From Cupriavidus taiwanensis (GTDB lineage Bacteria > Pseudomonadota > Gammaproteobacteria > Burkholderiales > Burkholderiaceae), in contig NZ_LT977070.1 of assembly GCF_900250075.1 (NCBI RefSeq), positions 1,752,603 to 1,816,602 on the forward strand: 64,000 bases of DNA, read 5' to 3'. The notes beneath the pieces are model-generated. The model saw only the letters and a list, made by a program, of their open reading frames with translations, was not told the origin of the DNA and did no database searches. Below, piece by piece: positions 34,371 to 44,220 of the stretch (positions within the stretch are counted from its first letter, which is position 1; each line of letters starts with the position of its first letter). A program made the position numbers and the translations under genes.

Positions 34371-35726
34371 ATGTCAGGTCCCGATTCCCTCACGGCGAGC
34401 CCGTCCTCCGACCCGGTAGCGGTACCCACCACCGCCGAGCTCTCGCAAGCCGTGCGCGCACTCCTGCCATATATGGTCGAGACGCTGTCCGGTTTCGTGG
34501 CCGCCAAAAGCCCGTCAGGCGAAGAGCAGCCCGCGGCGGACTTCATCGAAGGCGCGCTGGCAGAACTGGGCCTGGCTTCCGAGCGCATCGCGCTGCGCAC
34601 CGAGGACATCCGCCACCTGCCGATGTATTCGCCGGCGTGCTGCCCCGACGGCGGACGCTACAACCTGCTGGCGACGCACCGACCCAGCCGCAAAGGCGGG
34701 CGCTCGGTGCTGTTCAACGGCCATCTCGACGTGGTGCCTACCGGTCCGGAATCGATGTGGAGCCAGTCGCCGTTCGCGCCGGTGGTGAAGGACGGCTGGC
34801 TCTACGGCCGCGGTGCCGGCGACATGAAGGGCGGCATCGTATGCGCGCTGGCCGCGTTCAAGGCCCTTGCCAGCCTGGGCCTGCAGCCGGCCGGGGCGGT
34901 CGGCTTCAATGCGGTGCTGGAAGAAGAGAACACCGGCAACGGCGCGCTTGCCACCGTGGCGGCGCTGCGCAGCGCGGTGGGTGCCGGCAAGCTGGCGTCC
35001 TTCGACACCGTGATCATTCCCGAGCCGCTGGGCGAGAGCCTGATGAGCGCGCAGGTCGGCGTGTTCTGGATGTTCATCGAGCTGACCGGCAAGCCGGCGC
35101 ATGCGGCCTACATGACCAGCGGCGTCAACCCGGTCGAGGCCGGCATCGCGGTGATGGAAGACCTGCGCCAGCTGGAGGCGGAGTGGAACCGCCCGGAACA
35201 CCGGCCGGCGGCGTACCGCGACCACGCCCACCCGATCAACTTCAATCTCGGTCAGATCCAGGGCGGCGAGTGGACCTCGTCGGTGCCATGCACCTGCACG
35301 CTGGGCGTGCGCATCGGCTTCTTCCCCAATATGGATATCGACGAGGCCAAGGCCACGGTGGCCGCGCGCATCCGCGCGACGGTGGAACGCCTGGCCAGCA
35401 ATCTCGAACTGCGCATCCGCTATGAAGGCTTCCACGCGCCCGGCTGCGAATTCGATCTCGACGTGCCCAGCATGCAGGCGCTGGGCGAAGCGCACCGCAA
35501 GGTCAATGGCACGCCGATCCGCCGCGAGGCGACCACGGCGACCACCGATGCCCGGCATTTCCGCATCGGCCTGGAAACGCCGGTGACCTGCTACGGGCCC
35601 GAGGCCCGCAATATCCACGGCATCGACGAATCGGTGTCGCTGGAAAGCATGGTGCGAGTGACCACGACGCTGGCCCAGTTCCTGGTGGACTGGTGCGGCG
35701 TGGAACCGGCCGGCGACGCGGCCTGA
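34371..35726 (+). CDS. M20-family amidohydrolase (ArgE/DapE-like)
   Basis: A 451-aa di-zinc hydrolase. The metal-site motifs are LFNGHLDVVPTGP (His and the following Asp), GRGAGDMKGGIVCAL (bridging Asp), EEENTGNGAL (catalytic Glu pair), and the later His in NIHGIDESV. The lid domain starts near GVFWMFIELTGKPAHAAYM. It would remove an N-acyl group from an amino acid or small peptide in the cytoplasm. AGGAGC precedes the ATG. First gene of the catabolic cluster, followed by the ABC importer. Confidence 0.92.
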   Translation: MSGPDSLTASPSSDPVAVPTTAELSQAVRALLPYMVETLSGFVAAKSPSGEEQPAADFIEGALAELGLASERIALRTEDIRHLPMYSPACCPDGGRYNLLATHRPSRKGGRSVLFNGHLDVVPTGPESMWSQSPFAPVVKDGWLYGRGAGDMKGGIVCALAAFKALASLGLQPAGAVGFNAVLEEENTGNGALATVAALRSAVGAGKLASFDTVIIPEPLGESLMSAQVGVFWMFIELTGKPAHAAYMTSGVNPVEAGIAVMEDLRQLEAEWNRPEHRPAAYRDHAHPINFNLGQIQGGEWTSSVPCTCTLGVRIGFFPNMDIDEAKATVAARIRATVERLASNLELRIRYEGFHAPGCEFDLDVPSMQALGEAHRKVNGTPIRREATTATTDARHFRIGLETPVTCYGPEARNIHGIDESVSLESMVRVTTTLAQFLVDWCGVEPAGDAA

Positions 35727-35798
35727 CGAAGCCGCGCGCAAGCACAACCGGCGCTGCCATCCCGAAGCCCAAAAACGAGCCAACTGAGGAACTGCCCG

Positions 35799-37403
35799 AT
35801 GAACCGATTCACGATGCGACTGACCAAGAGCGTGCTGACGATGGCCTTTGCCGCCGCCGGCCTCTCGCTGCTGCCGCTGGCGCTGCCCACTGGCCATGCC
35901 ATGGCCCAGACCAGGGGCGGCACGCTGTCCGGTATCGTCCAGCCCGAGCCGCCGATCCTGGTGAGCGCGATGAACTCGCAGGCCCCGACCCAGTATGTCG
36001 CAGGCAAGATCTACCAGGGCCTGCTGACCTACAGCCCCGACCTGAAGCCGCAGCCGGAACTGGCCAAGTCGTGGACCATCTCGCCGGACGGCCTGACCTA
36101 TACCTTCGAGCTGCAGAAGGGCGTGAAGTGGCATGACGGCAAGCCCTTCACCTCGGCCGACGTGGTGTTCTCGATCGACAAGATGCTGCGCGACGTGCAC
36201 GTGCGCACGCGCGCGGTCATCAACAAGTACATGGCGTCGATCCGCGCGGTCAACGACAGCACCGTCGAGATCAAGCTGAAGGAGCCGTTCCCGCCGTTCA
36301 TCTCGATGTTCGAAACCGGCACCATGCCGATGATGCCCAAGCACCTCTACGAAGGCACCGACTACCGCAACAACCCGGCCAACCAGAAGCCGGTCGGCAC
36401 CGGCCCCTTCATGTTCAAGGAGTGGAAGAAGGGCGCCTATATCAAGCTGGCGAAGAACCCCAACTACTGGAAGGCGGGCAAGCCCTACCTGGACGAGCTG
36501 GTGTTCTACGTGATCCCGGATTCGGCTTCGCGCGCCGTGGCCTTCGAGAAGGGCGACGTGCAGGTGCTGCGCGGCGGCGATGTCGACAACGTCGACGTCA
36601 AGCGCCTGCGCGCGCTGCCCAACGTCGAGTACACCACCAAGGGCTGGGAAATGTTCTCGCCGATGGCCAGCATGCTGCTCAACGAGCGCAAGCCGCCGTT
36701 CGACAACGTGAAGGTGCGCCAGGCGGTCATGCACGTGCTCAACCGCAAGATGATCGTCAACAACATCTTCTTCGGCATGGGCAAGCCGGCGGTCAGCCCG
36801 TTCTCGTCGACCACGCTGTTCTTCGACAAGAACATGCCCGAGTACGACTTCAACCTGAAGAAGGCGCGCGAGCTGGTCAAGGCGTCGGGCGTCGATGTGG
36901 GCAAGTACCCGGTCAAGATCCTGTCGACCTCGTACGGTGCCAACTGGGACCGCCTGGACGAGTACGTCAAGCAGATGCTCGAGCAGCTCGGCTTCAAGGT
37001 CAGCATCGAGTCGGCCGACGCCGGCACCTGGTCGGCACGCGTCAGCAACTGGGAGTTCGACCTGACCACCACCTACACCTACCAGTACGGCGACCCCGCG
37101 CTGGGCGTGGAGCGGCTCTACGTGACGCGCAATATCGTCAAGGGCACGCCGTTCGCCAACGTGCAGGGCTACAGCAATCCGAAGGCGGACGAGCTGTGGG
37201 CCAAGGCCGGCTCGACCATGGACACCGCGGAGCGCCAGAAGCTGTACAGCGAGCTGCAGAAGATCCTGGTCACCGACGTCGCCAACGCCAACCTGTTCGA
37301 GGTGGAGTTCCCCACGCTGTACCGCAAGCACGTCAAGAACCTCGTGACCACCGCGATCGGCCTGAACGAGTCCTTCGACAACGTCTCGATCGAGAAGAAC
37401 TGA
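35799..37403 (+). CDS. ABC transporter substrate-binding protein, peptide/nickel family 5
   Basis: A 534-aa exported binding protein (signal peptide ending ...TGHAMAQ). Family 5 features are YQGLLTYSPDLKPQPELAKSWTISPDGLTYTFELQKGVKWHDGKPFTSADVVFSIDKM and GTGPFMFKEWKKGAYIKLAKNPNYWK. These proteins bind di- or oligopeptides or related amides. The position after an amidohydrolase and before two DppBC-type permeases supports uptake of an acylated or peptide-like substrate. Confidence 0.94.
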   Translation: MNRFTMRLTKSVLTMAFAAAGLSLLPLALPTGHAMAQTRGGTLSGIVQPEPPILVSAMNSQAPTQYVAGKIYQGLLTYSPDLKPQPELAKSWTISPDGLTYTFELQKGVKWHDGKPFTSADVVFSIDKMLRDVHVRTRAVINKYMASIRAVNDSTVEIKLKEPFPPFISMFETGTMPMMPKHLYEGTDYRNNPANQKPVGTGPFMFKEWKKGAYIKLAKNPNYWKAGKPYLDELVFYVIPDSASRAVAFEKGDVQVLRGGDVDNVDVKRLRALPNVEYTTKGWEMFSPMASMLLNERKPPFDNVKVRQAVMHVLNRKMIVNNIFFGMGKPAVSPFSSTTLFFDKNMPEYDFNLKKARELVKASGVDVGKYPVKILSTSYGANWDRLDEYVKQMLEQLGFKVSIESADAGTWSARVSNWEFDLTTTYTYQYGDPALGVERLYVTRNIVKGTPFANVQGYSNPKADELWAKAGSTMDTAERQKLYSELQKILVTDVANANLFEVEFPTLYRKHVKNLVTTAIGLNESFDNVSIEKN

Positions 37404-37419
37404 GCGAGACCGGAGCCGA

Positions 37420-37445
37420 TGCCCGCGCCCGAGCCGGCGCGGGCA
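37420..37445 (+). other. Strong RNA hairpin after the binding-protein gene
   Basis: A perfect 10-bp GC stem, TGCCCGCGCC / GGCGCGGGCA, with a 6-nt loop lies 16 bp after the stop of the binding-protein gene and before the permease gene. There is no T-run. In ABC operons such hairpins commonly protect the binding-protein mRNA or attenuate downstream expression; that role is inferred. Confidence 0.55.
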
Positions 37446-37561
37446 GCCAGCCCTGAAGCCTGAAATCCGCTGCCATCGCCGCGCCCCGCATGGGGAACGG
37501 CGAGGGCCAGCTGCATCCCAGTGCCGCGGTGGCCAGCCCGGCCGCCAGCGTGGAGCAAGCC

Positions 37562-38566
37562 GTGAACTTTCTATCCTTTCTTGGCGCTCGTCTCGGGAAG
37601 GCCGTCGTGGTCGTCCTTGGCGTGGTCGTCATCAACTTCTTCCTGATCCGGATGGCGCCGGGCGACCCGGCCACCGTGATGGCGGGCGAGGCCGGTGCCG
37701 GCGACGCCGCCTTCGTCAACCAGCTGCGCGAACAGTTCGGGCTCGACAAGCCCGTGCTGACCCAGCTTGGCATCTATCTGAAGGGCGTGGCGCAGCTTGA
37801 CCTGGGCTACTCGTACCGCAACCACCTGCCGGTGCTGGACCTGATCCTCGACCGGCTGCCCGCGACCTTCCTGCTGATGAGCGGGGCTTTCCTCTTTTCC
37901 ATCGTGCTGGGCGTGCTGCTTGGCGTGATCGCGGCGCGCACCCGCTACGAGAACCGCCGCCGCTGGATCGACAGCGCGGTGATGTCGGGCGCGCTGCTGC
38001 TGTACGCGACGCCGCTGTTCTGGCTGTCGCTGATGGCCATCATCCTGTTCTCGGTAGTGCTGGGCTGGCTGCCGGCCTTCGGCATGGAGACCATCGGCGC
38101 CGGCTACACCGGCCTGGCCCGCGTCAAGGACGTGGCGCTGCACATGATCCTGCCGACGGTGTCGCTGGGCTGCTTCTTCATGGCCGTGTACGTGCGCCTG
38201 ACGCGCGCTTCGATGCTGGAGGTGATGGGCATGGACTATGTCAAGACCGCGCGCGCCAAGGGCGTTTCTGCCGGCCGCGTGATCCGCGTGCATGTGCTGC
38301 GCAACGCGCTGCTGCCGGTAATCACCTTCGCCGGCATCCAGCTGGGCCAGATGGCGGGCGGCGCGGTGCTGACCGAGACCGTGTTCTCGTGGCCGGGCAT
38401 CGGCCGGCTGATGTTCGATGCGCTGCTGCAGCGCGACTACCAGCTGCTGCTGGGCATCTTCTTCGTGACCTCAGCGCTGGTGGTGTTCTTCAACCTGGTG
38501 ACCGACGTGATCTACCGCTTTATCGACCCGCGCATCGCCGCGGGCGGCAAGGGAGCCACCGCATGA
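37562..38566 (+). CDS. ABC transporter permease, DppB type
   Basis: A 334-aa inner-membrane permease with six helices. It has the conserved N-terminal helix VVVVLGVVVINFFLIRMAPGDPA and the EAA loop around TRASMLEVMGMDYVKTARAKGVSAGRVIRVHVLRNALLPV. I choose GTG 37562 (GGAG six bases upstream); the frame opens earlier at 37490 without support. Its stop overlaps the dppC-like start by 4 bp. Confidence 0.92.
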   Translation: MNFLSFLGARLGKAVVVVLGVVVINFFLIRMAPGDPATVMAGEAGAGDAAFVNQLREQFGLDKPVLTQLGIYLKGVAQLDLGYSYRNHLPVLDLILDRLPATFLLMSGAFLFSIVLGVLLGVIAARTRYENRRRWIDSAVMSGALLLYATPLFWLSLMAIILFSVVLGWLPAFGMETIGAGYTGLARVKDVALHMILPTVSLGCFFMAVYVRLTRASMLEVMGMDYVKTARAKGVSAGRVIRVHVLRNALLPVITFAGIQLGQMAGGAVLTETVFSWPGIGRLMFDALLQRDYQLLLGIFFVTSALVVFFNLVTDVIYRFIDPRIAAGGKGATA

Positions 38567-39402
38567 AAGCCTTCCTGCAACGTTATTGCCGCAACTATGG
38601 CGCGGTGATCGGCTTGCTGGTGCTGTTGGGAGTATTGGCACTTGCCGTGCTTGCGCCGGTCTTCTACGAAGAGTCGCCGTGGCTGATGGTGGCCGAGCCG
38701 CTGGTGCAGCCGTTCACCGACCCGGCGCTTCCGTTTGGCACCGACATGCTGGGCCGCGACATCACCGCCGGCATGCTGTACGGCGCGCGGGTCTCGCTGC
38801 TGGTCGGCGTGATCTCCACCGCGGTCGCGCTTGCCGTCGGCATCGCCGTGGGTGCGGTGGCGGGCTATTGCGGCGGCCGTGTCGACGATGCGCTGATGCG
38901 CATCACCGAGTTCTTTCAGACCATTCCGCAGCTGGCGATGGCAGTCGTGATCGTGGCGATCTTCAATCCGTCGATCTATTCCATCGTCGCCGCCATCTCG
39001 GTGGTGTCGTGGCCGCCGGTGGCGCGCCTGGTGCGCGGCGAATTCCTGTCGCTCAAGCAGCGCGAGTTCGTGCAGGCCGCGGTGGTGATCGGGCAGAAGC
39101 CGGTGCGCATCATCGCCACGCAGATCCTGCCCAACGCGATGTCGCCGATCATCGTGTCGGCGTCCTTCATGGTCGCCACCGCGATCCTGACCGAGTCGGC
39201 GCTGGCCTTCCTGGGCCTGGGCGACCGCAACATGATGAGCTGGGGCTTCATGATCGGCGCGGCGCGCACCATGATCCGCGAAGCGTGGTGGATGAGCGTG
39301 TGGCCGGGCGTGGCGATCCTGCTGACGGTGCTGTCGATCAACCTGATCGGCGAGGGCCTGAACGACGCCATGAACCCGCAGCTGCGCCGCCGCGGCGAGT
39401 GA
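38563..39402 (+). CDS. ABC transporter permease, DppC type
   Basis: A 279-aa second permease. The DppC-like N-terminal periplasmic segment contains PFGTDMLGRDITAGMLYGARVSLLVG, and the EAA motif is SLKQREFVQAAVVIGQKPVRIIATQILPNAMSPIIV. It pairs with the preceding permease to form the translocation channel. ATG is in an ATGA overlap with dppB. Confidence 0.93.
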   Translation: MKAFLQRYCRNYGAVIGLLVLLGVLALAVLAPVFYEESPWLMVAEPLVQPFTDPALPFGTDMLGRDITAGMLYGARVSLLVGVISTAVALAVGIAVGAVAGYCGGRVDDALMRITEFFQTIPQLAMAVVIVAIFNPSIYSIVAAISVVSWPPVARLVRGEFLSLKQREFVQAAVVIGQKPVRIIATQILPNAMSPIIVSASFMVATAILTESALAFLGLGDRNMMSWGFMIGAARTMIREAWWMSVWPGVAILLTVLSINLIGEGLNDAMNPQLRRRGE

Positions 39403-39433
39403 GCGCCCGCCTGGAAATGCAAAGGACAAAGTG

Positions 39434-41071
39434 ATGAAGACCAGCGACCAAGCGCCCCTGCTGTCGATCCGCGATCTGTCGATCGCGCTGCCCGCGGGCG
39501 GCGACCGGCCCTACGCGGTGCGCGATATCTCCTATGACCTGCATGCCGGCGAGATCCTCTGCATCGTCGGCGAATCGGGTTCGGGCAAGTCGATGAGCGC
39601 CAACGCCATCATGGGCCTGCTGCCGGCCTACCTGAAGCCTGAGGCGGGCCAGATCCTGTTCAAGGGCCGCGACCTGCTGGCGCAGGACGAAGCCACGCTG
39701 CTCGGCATGCGCGGCAAGGACATGGCCATGGTGTTCCAGGAGCCGCTGTCCGCGCTGAATCCGGTGATGACCGTGGGCGACCAGATCGCCGAGGTCATGC
39801 GCGTGCACAACGCCTATCCGGGCGAGGCGCGTGCGCGTCGCGTGCTAGAGCTGCTGGAGTTCGTCGGCCTGCCCGATCCGGCCACGCTGAGGCATGCCTA
39901 TCCGTTCCGCCTGTCCGGCGGCCAGCGCCAGCGCGTGGTGATCGCCATGGCGCTCGCGCTCGAGCCGGCGCTGCTGATCGCCGACGAGCCGACCACCGCG
40001 CTCGACGTGACCACGCAGGCGCAGATCCTCGACCTGATCCGCCGCATCCAGGCGGAGAAGGGCATGGGCGTGATGTTCGTGACCCACGACTTCGGCGTGG
40101 TCGCCGAGATCGCGGATCGCGTGGCGGTGATGGAGAAGGGCGTGCTGGTGGAGATGGGCAGCGCCGACCAGGTCTTGAACCGACCGCAGCATCCCTATAC
40201 CAGGCGCCTGATCGGCGCGGTGCCGCATGGCCGTGCCGGCGAGCGCGGGCGCCATGAGGCCGAGACCGTGCTGGAAGTGCGCGACCTGCGCAAGACCTAC
40301 GTGACCGGCGGTGGTCTCTTCATCAAAAAGCGCGTGGTGCATGCGGTCGATGGCGTTAGCTTCACGGTGCGCCGCGGCGAGACGCTGGGCATCGTCGGCG
40401 AGTCCGGCTCGGGCAAGTCGACCATCGGCAAATGCCTGCTGCGCCTGACGGATATCGATGGCGGGGCGCTGATGTTCGACGGCCAGGACATCGCCCGACT
40501 GTCCGAGCGGCAGTTCCGACCGCTGCGCCGAGACGTGCAGATGATCTTCCAGGATCCGTTCGCATCGCTCAATCCGCGCCATACGGTGGGCCGCATCATC
40601 ACCGATGGCCCGGTTGCCAATGGCGTGCCGCTGGCGGCCGCGCAGGCGCGCGCGCGCGAGCTGCTGCAGCTGGTGGGGCTGGAGGCGTCCGCGTTCGATC
40701 GCTATCCCAACCAGTTCTCCGGCGGCCAGCGGCAGCGCATCGGCATCGCGCGGGCGCTGGCGCTGGAACCGAAGCTGCTGGTGGCCGACGAGTCGGTCTC
40801 GGCGCTCGATGTCTCGGTGCAGGCGCAGGTGCTGGAGTTGCTGGCCGATTTGCAGAAGCGCCTGAACATTGGCCTGATCTTCATTACCCATGACCTGCGC
40901 GTCGCCGCGCAGATCTGCCACCACGTGATCGTGATGCACAAGGGCCGCGTGGTCGAGTCCGGCCCGCCAGGGCAGATCTTCGATGCGCCCCAGCACGCCT
41001 ATACCCAGCGCCTGATCGGCGCGATTCCCGGCAAGGAATGGGATCCCACACTGATCCGCGCCGCCGCCTGA
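39434..41071 (+). CDS. ABC transporter ATPase with two nucleotide-binding domains (DppD-DppF fusion)
   Basis: A 545-aa protein that fuses both ATPases of an oligopeptide importer. Each half has Walker A GESGSGKS (about residues 38-45 and 318-325), a signature (LSGGQRQR and FSGGQRQR), and Walker B followed by its D-loop ([12 protein letters not shown] and [12 protein letters not shown]); note Ser in place of Pro after the second Walker B Glu. Each half ends with the oligopeptide-transporter C-terminal region containing [13 protein letters not shown] or [16 protein letters not shown] 39434 is preferred over GTG 39431. Confidence 0.94.
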   Translation: MKTSDQAPLLSIRDLSIALPAGGDRPYAVRDISYDLHAGEILCIVGESGSGKSMSANAIMGLLPAYLKPEAGQILFKGRDLLAQDEATLLGMRGKDMAMVFQEPLSALNPVMTVGDQIAEVMRVHNAYPGEARARRVLELLEFVGLPDPATLRHAYPFRLSGGQRQRVVIAMALALEPALLIADEPTTALDVTTQAQILDLIRRIQAEKGMGVMFVTHDFGVVAEIADRVAVMEKGVLVEMGSADQVLNRPQHPYTRRLIGAVPHGRAGERGRHEAETVLEVRDLRKTYVTGGGLFIKKRVVHAVDGVSFTVRRGETLGIVGESGSGKSTIGKCLLRLTDIDGGALMFDGQDIARLSERQFRPLRRDVQMIFQDPFASLNPRHTVGRIITDGPVANGVPLAAAQARARELLQLVGLEASAFDRYPNQFSGGQRQRIGIARALALEPKLLVADESVSALDVSVQAQVLELLADLQKRLNIGLIFITHDLRVAAQICHHVIVMHKGRVVESGPPGQIFDAPQHAYTQRLIGAIPGKEWDPTLIRAAA

Positions 41072-41123
41072 GCGGCGCGGGAACCTACCAAGTCGCATCC
41101 GCGAAGACAAACTGGAGAGAAGT

Positions 41124-42386
41124 ATGAAGAACGCCGAACTGGTTCGCCGCAAGGACGCCGCCACCCCGCGCGGCGTGGGCGTGATGTGCAATTTCTACGC
41201 CGAGCGCGCGCTGAATTCGGAGATCTGGGATGTCGAGGGCAAGCGCTACATCGACTTCGCCGCGGGCATCGCCGTGCTCAACACTGGCCACCGCCACCCT
41301 CGTCTGGTTGAGGCCGTCGAGCAGCAGCTGGGGCGCTTCACGCATACCGCCTACCAGATCGTGCCTTACGCCAGCTATATCGAACTGGCCGAGAAGATCA
41401 ATCGCCGTGCGCCAGGCCGCTCCGCCAGGAAGACCGCCTTCTTCACCACTGGCGCCGAGGCGGTGGAGAACGCCATCAAGATCGCCCGCGCCGCCACCGG
41501 CCGTCCCGGCGTGATCGCGTTTTCCGGCGGCTTCCACGGCCGCACCATGATGGGCATGGCGCTGACGGGCAAGGTCGCGCCGTACAAGATCGGCTTCGGG
41601 CCGTTCCCGGGCGAGGTCTACCACGCGCCGTATCCGTGCGCGCTGCACGGCGTCAGCACCGACGACTCGCTCAAGGCGCTGCAGCACTTGTTCAAGGCGG
41701 ACATCGATCCCAAGCGCGTCGCCGCGATCATCTTCGAACCGGTTCAGGGCGAGGGCGGCTTCAACGTCGCGCCAGCCGACTTCGTGCGCGCGCTGCGCGC
41801 GGTCTGCGACGAGCACGGCATCCTGCTGATCGCCGACGAAGTGCAGACCGGCTTCGGCCGCACCGGCAAGCTGTTCGCGATGGAACACTACGACGTGGCG
41901 CCGGACCTGACCACCATGGCCAAGAGCCTGGCCGGCGGCATGCCGCTGTCGGCCGTGTGCGGCCGCGCCGAAGTGATGGACGCGCCCGCGCCCGGCGGGC
42001 TGGGCGGCACGTATGCCGGCAACCCGCTGGCGGTGGCTTCTGCGCTGGCAGTACTGGACGTGCTCGAAAGCGAAAAGCTGATCGAACGCGGCGCCGAACT
42101 GGGCCAGCGCTTGATGGCGCGCCTGGAAAGCCTGCGCCCGCGCGTGCCGCAGATCGCAGAAGTGCGCGGGGTTGGGGCAATGGTGGCGGTGGAATTCCGC
42201 CAGGCCGACGGCAGCCCCGATCCCGACTTTACGCGCACGGTGCAGAACCGCGCGCTGGAAAAGGGCCTCCTGCTGCTGTCGTGCGGCGTGTACGGCAACG
42301 TGATCCGCTTCCTGTTCCCGCTGACGATCCAGGACGCGGTGATGAACGAGGGCCTGGACATCCTGGCCGAGGCACTGACCCGCTGA
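41124..42386 (+). CDS. gabT: 4-Aminobutyrate aminotransferase
   Basis: A 420-aa class III PLP aminotransferase converting GABA and 2-oxoglutarate to succinate semialdehyde and glutamate. PLP contacts are the loop FFTTGAEAVENAIKIARAATGR, Asp238 in LLIADEVQTGFGRTGKLFAMEH and the Schiff-base Lys267 in TMAKSLAGGMPLSAV. Length and motif spacing follow GabT closely. GGAGAG precedes the ATG. The neighbouring gabD removes the product. Confidence 0.94.
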   Translation: MKNAELVRRKDAATPRGVGVMCNFYAERALNSEIWDVEGKRYIDFAAGIAVLNTGHRHPRLVEAVEQQLGRFTHTAYQIVPYASYIELAEKINRRAPGRSARKTAFFTTGAEAVENAIKIARAATGRPGVIAFSGGFHGRTMMGMALTGKVAPYKIGFGPFPGEVYHAPYPCALHGVSTDDSLKALQHLFKADIDPKRVAAIIFEPVQGEGGFNVAPADFVRALRAVCDEHGILLIADEVQTGFGRTGKLFAMEHYDVAPDLTTMAKSLAGGMPLSAVCGRAEVMDAPAPGGLGGTYAGNPLAVASALAVLDVLESEKLIERGAELGQRLMARLESLRPRVPQIAEVRGVGAMVAVEFRQADGSPDPDFTRTVQNRALEKGLLLLSCGVYGNVIRFLFPLTIQDAVMNEGLDILAEALTR

Positions 42387-42421
42387 CCGGTCCACATCCA
42401 TCGATACCGAAAAGACTACCC

Positions 42422-43891
42422 ATGCAACTCAAGGACACCGGCCTGCTGCGCGCGCAGGCCTATATCGCCGGCAACTGGCAGGACGCCGACAGCGGCGCCA
42501 CCTTCACCGTCACCAATCCCGCCAGCGGCGCCCTGATCGGCACCGTGCCCGGCATGGGCGCGGCCGAAACGCGCCGCGCCATCGACGCCGCGCAGGCGGC
42601 ACAGGCAGGCTGGCGCCGCAAGACCGCGCGCGAGCGCGCTACGGTGCTGCGCGCCTGGTACGAACTGATGCTGGCCAATGCCGACGACCTTGCGCTGCTG
42701 ATGACCACCGAGCAAGGCAAGCCGCTGGCGGAAGCGAAGGGCGAAGTCGTCTATGCGGCTTCGTTCCTCGAATGGTTCGCCGAGGAAGCCAAGCGCGTCA
42801 GCGGCGACGTGCTGGCCACGCCCGCCAACGACAAGCGCCTGGTGGTGGTCAAGGAGCCGGTGGGCGTGTGCGCGGCGATCACGCCGTGGAACTTCCCGCT
42901 TGCCATGATCACCCGCAAGGCCGGCCCGGCGCTGGCGGCGGGCTGCGCCATGGTGCTCAAGCCGGCCGAAGACACGCCGCTGTCGGCGCTGGCACTGGCC
43001 GTGCTGGCCGAACGTGCCGGGCTGCCGGCGGGCCTGTTCAGCGTGATCACGGGCGACGCCATTGCCATCGGCGGCGAGCTCACGGCTAACCCCGTGGTAC
43101 GCAAGCTCAGCTTTACCGGCTCGACCGAGGTGGGCCGCATCCTGATGCGGCAGTCCGCCGACACCATCAAGAAGCTCTCGCTGGAACTCGGCGGCAACGC
43201 ACCGTTCATCGTGTTCGACGATGCCGACCTCGACGCGGCGGTGGAGGGGGCCATCGCCTCCAAGTACCGCAATGCCGGGCAGACCTGCGTCTGCGCCAAC
43301 CGGCTCTATGTCCACGACAAGGTCTATGACGCCTTTGCCGAAAAGCTGGTGGCCGCGGTGGCAAAGCTGAAGGTCGGCTATGGCGTCGAGCCCGGCGTGC
43401 TGCAAGGTCCGCTGATCAACGAGGACGCGGTGGCCAAGGTCGAGTCGCATATCGCCGACGCGCTCGGCAAGGGCGCGCGCCTGCTCACCGGCGGCAAGCG
43501 CCATGCGCTGGGCGGCACCTTCTTCGAACCGACCGTGCTGGCCGACGTGACTCCCGCCATGCGCGTGGCCAGGGAAGAGACCTTCGGCCCGCTGGCGCCG
43601 CTGTTCCGCTTCTCCACCGACGACGAAGCAATCGCGATGGCCAACGATACCGAATTCGGCCTGGCCTCCTATTTCTTCAGCCGCGATATCGGCCGGGTCT
43701 GGCGCGTGGCCGAGGCGCTTGAATACGGCATGGTCGGCATCAACACAGGCCTGATCTCCAACGAGGTGGCGCCATTCGGCGGCGTCAAGCAGTCGGGCCT
43801 GGGCCGCGAGGGCTCGAAGTACGGCCTCGACGAATACCTGGAAATCAAATACCTGTGCATGGGCGGGGTCGACCGCGGGGTGGGCCAATGA
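42422..43891 (+). CDS. gabD: Succinate-semialdehyde dehydrogenase
   Basis: A 489-aa aldehyde dehydrogenase. The catalytic residues are Cys289 in NAGQTCVCANR and Glu255 in LSLELGGNAPF; PWNFPLAMITRKAGPALAAGC and FTGSTEVGR line the NAD(P) site. The second Cys two residues after the nucleophile (CVC) is the redox pair seen in E. coli-type GabD. It turns succinate semialdehyde into succinate. Its stop overlaps the next ATG in ATGA. Confidence 0.95.
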   Translation: MQLKDTGLLRAQAYIAGNWQDADSGATFTVTNPASGALIGTVPGMGAAETRRAIDAAQAAQAGWRRKTARERATVLRAWYELMLANADDLALLMTTEQGKPLAEAKGEVVYAASFLEWFAEEAKRVSGDVLATPANDKRLVVVKEPVGVCAAITPWNFPLAMITRKAGPALAAGCAMVLKPAEDTPLSALALAVLAERAGLPAGLFSVITGDAIAIGGELTANPVVRKLSFTGSTEVGRILMRQSADTIKKLSLELGGNAPFIVFDDADLDAAVEGAIASKYRNAGQTCVCANRLYVHDKVYDAFAEKLVAAVAKLKVGYGVEPGVLQGPLINEDAVAKVESHIADALGKGARLLTGGKRHALGGTFFEPTVLADVTPAMRVAREETFGPLAPLFRFSTDDEAIAMANDTEFGLASYFFSRDIGRVWRVAEALEYGMVGINTGLISNEVAPFGGVKQSGLGREGSKYGLDEYLEIKYLCMGGVDRGVGQ

Positions 43892-44220
43892 GCGCCCCGC
43901 AAGACCGGCCCAGGGCCGTCGGCACGGTGCAGGTCGACAACGAGCGCGTGGTCGTGACCGAGTGGCGCTTCGCGCCCGGCGCCGAGACCGGCCGGCATCG
44001 CCACGGTTTCGACTACGTGGTGGTGCCGATGACCACCGGCGCGCTGCGCTTGCAGACGCCGGCCAGCGAGGTCACCAGCCAGCTGGTCGCCGGCCAGGCT
44101 TACTACCGGCCGGCGGGCGTCGAGCACAACGTCATCAATGCCCACGAAGGCGAATGCGTGTTCGTGGAGATCGAGATCAAGCCGGCGGCCGGTGCCGCGG
44201 GCGGAGGAGGTAGCCAATGA
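43888..44220 (+). CDS. Small cytoplasmic cupin protein
   Basis: A 110-aa single cupin without signal peptide. Motif 1 is APGAETGRHRHGFDYVVVPMTTG (metal-binding His pair) and motif 2 is around YYRPAGVEHNVINAHEGECVFVEIE. The gene overlaps both gabD and the following ThDP gene by 4 bp, so it is tightly co-translated. A binding or isomerase-type role for a pathway intermediate is possible but not shown. Confidence 0.88.
   Translation: MSAPQDRPRAVGTVQVDNERVVVTEWRFAPGAETGRHRHGFDYVVVPMTTGALRLQTPASEVTSQLVAGQAYYRPAGVEHNVINAHEGECVFVEIEIKPAAGAAGGGGSQ

Noticed and set aside
34515..37331. 938-codon open frame on the minus strand
   Set aside because: It lies entirely opposite the M20 and binding-protein genes, which have clear domains; the His/Arg/Gly-rich product is a high-GC shadow.
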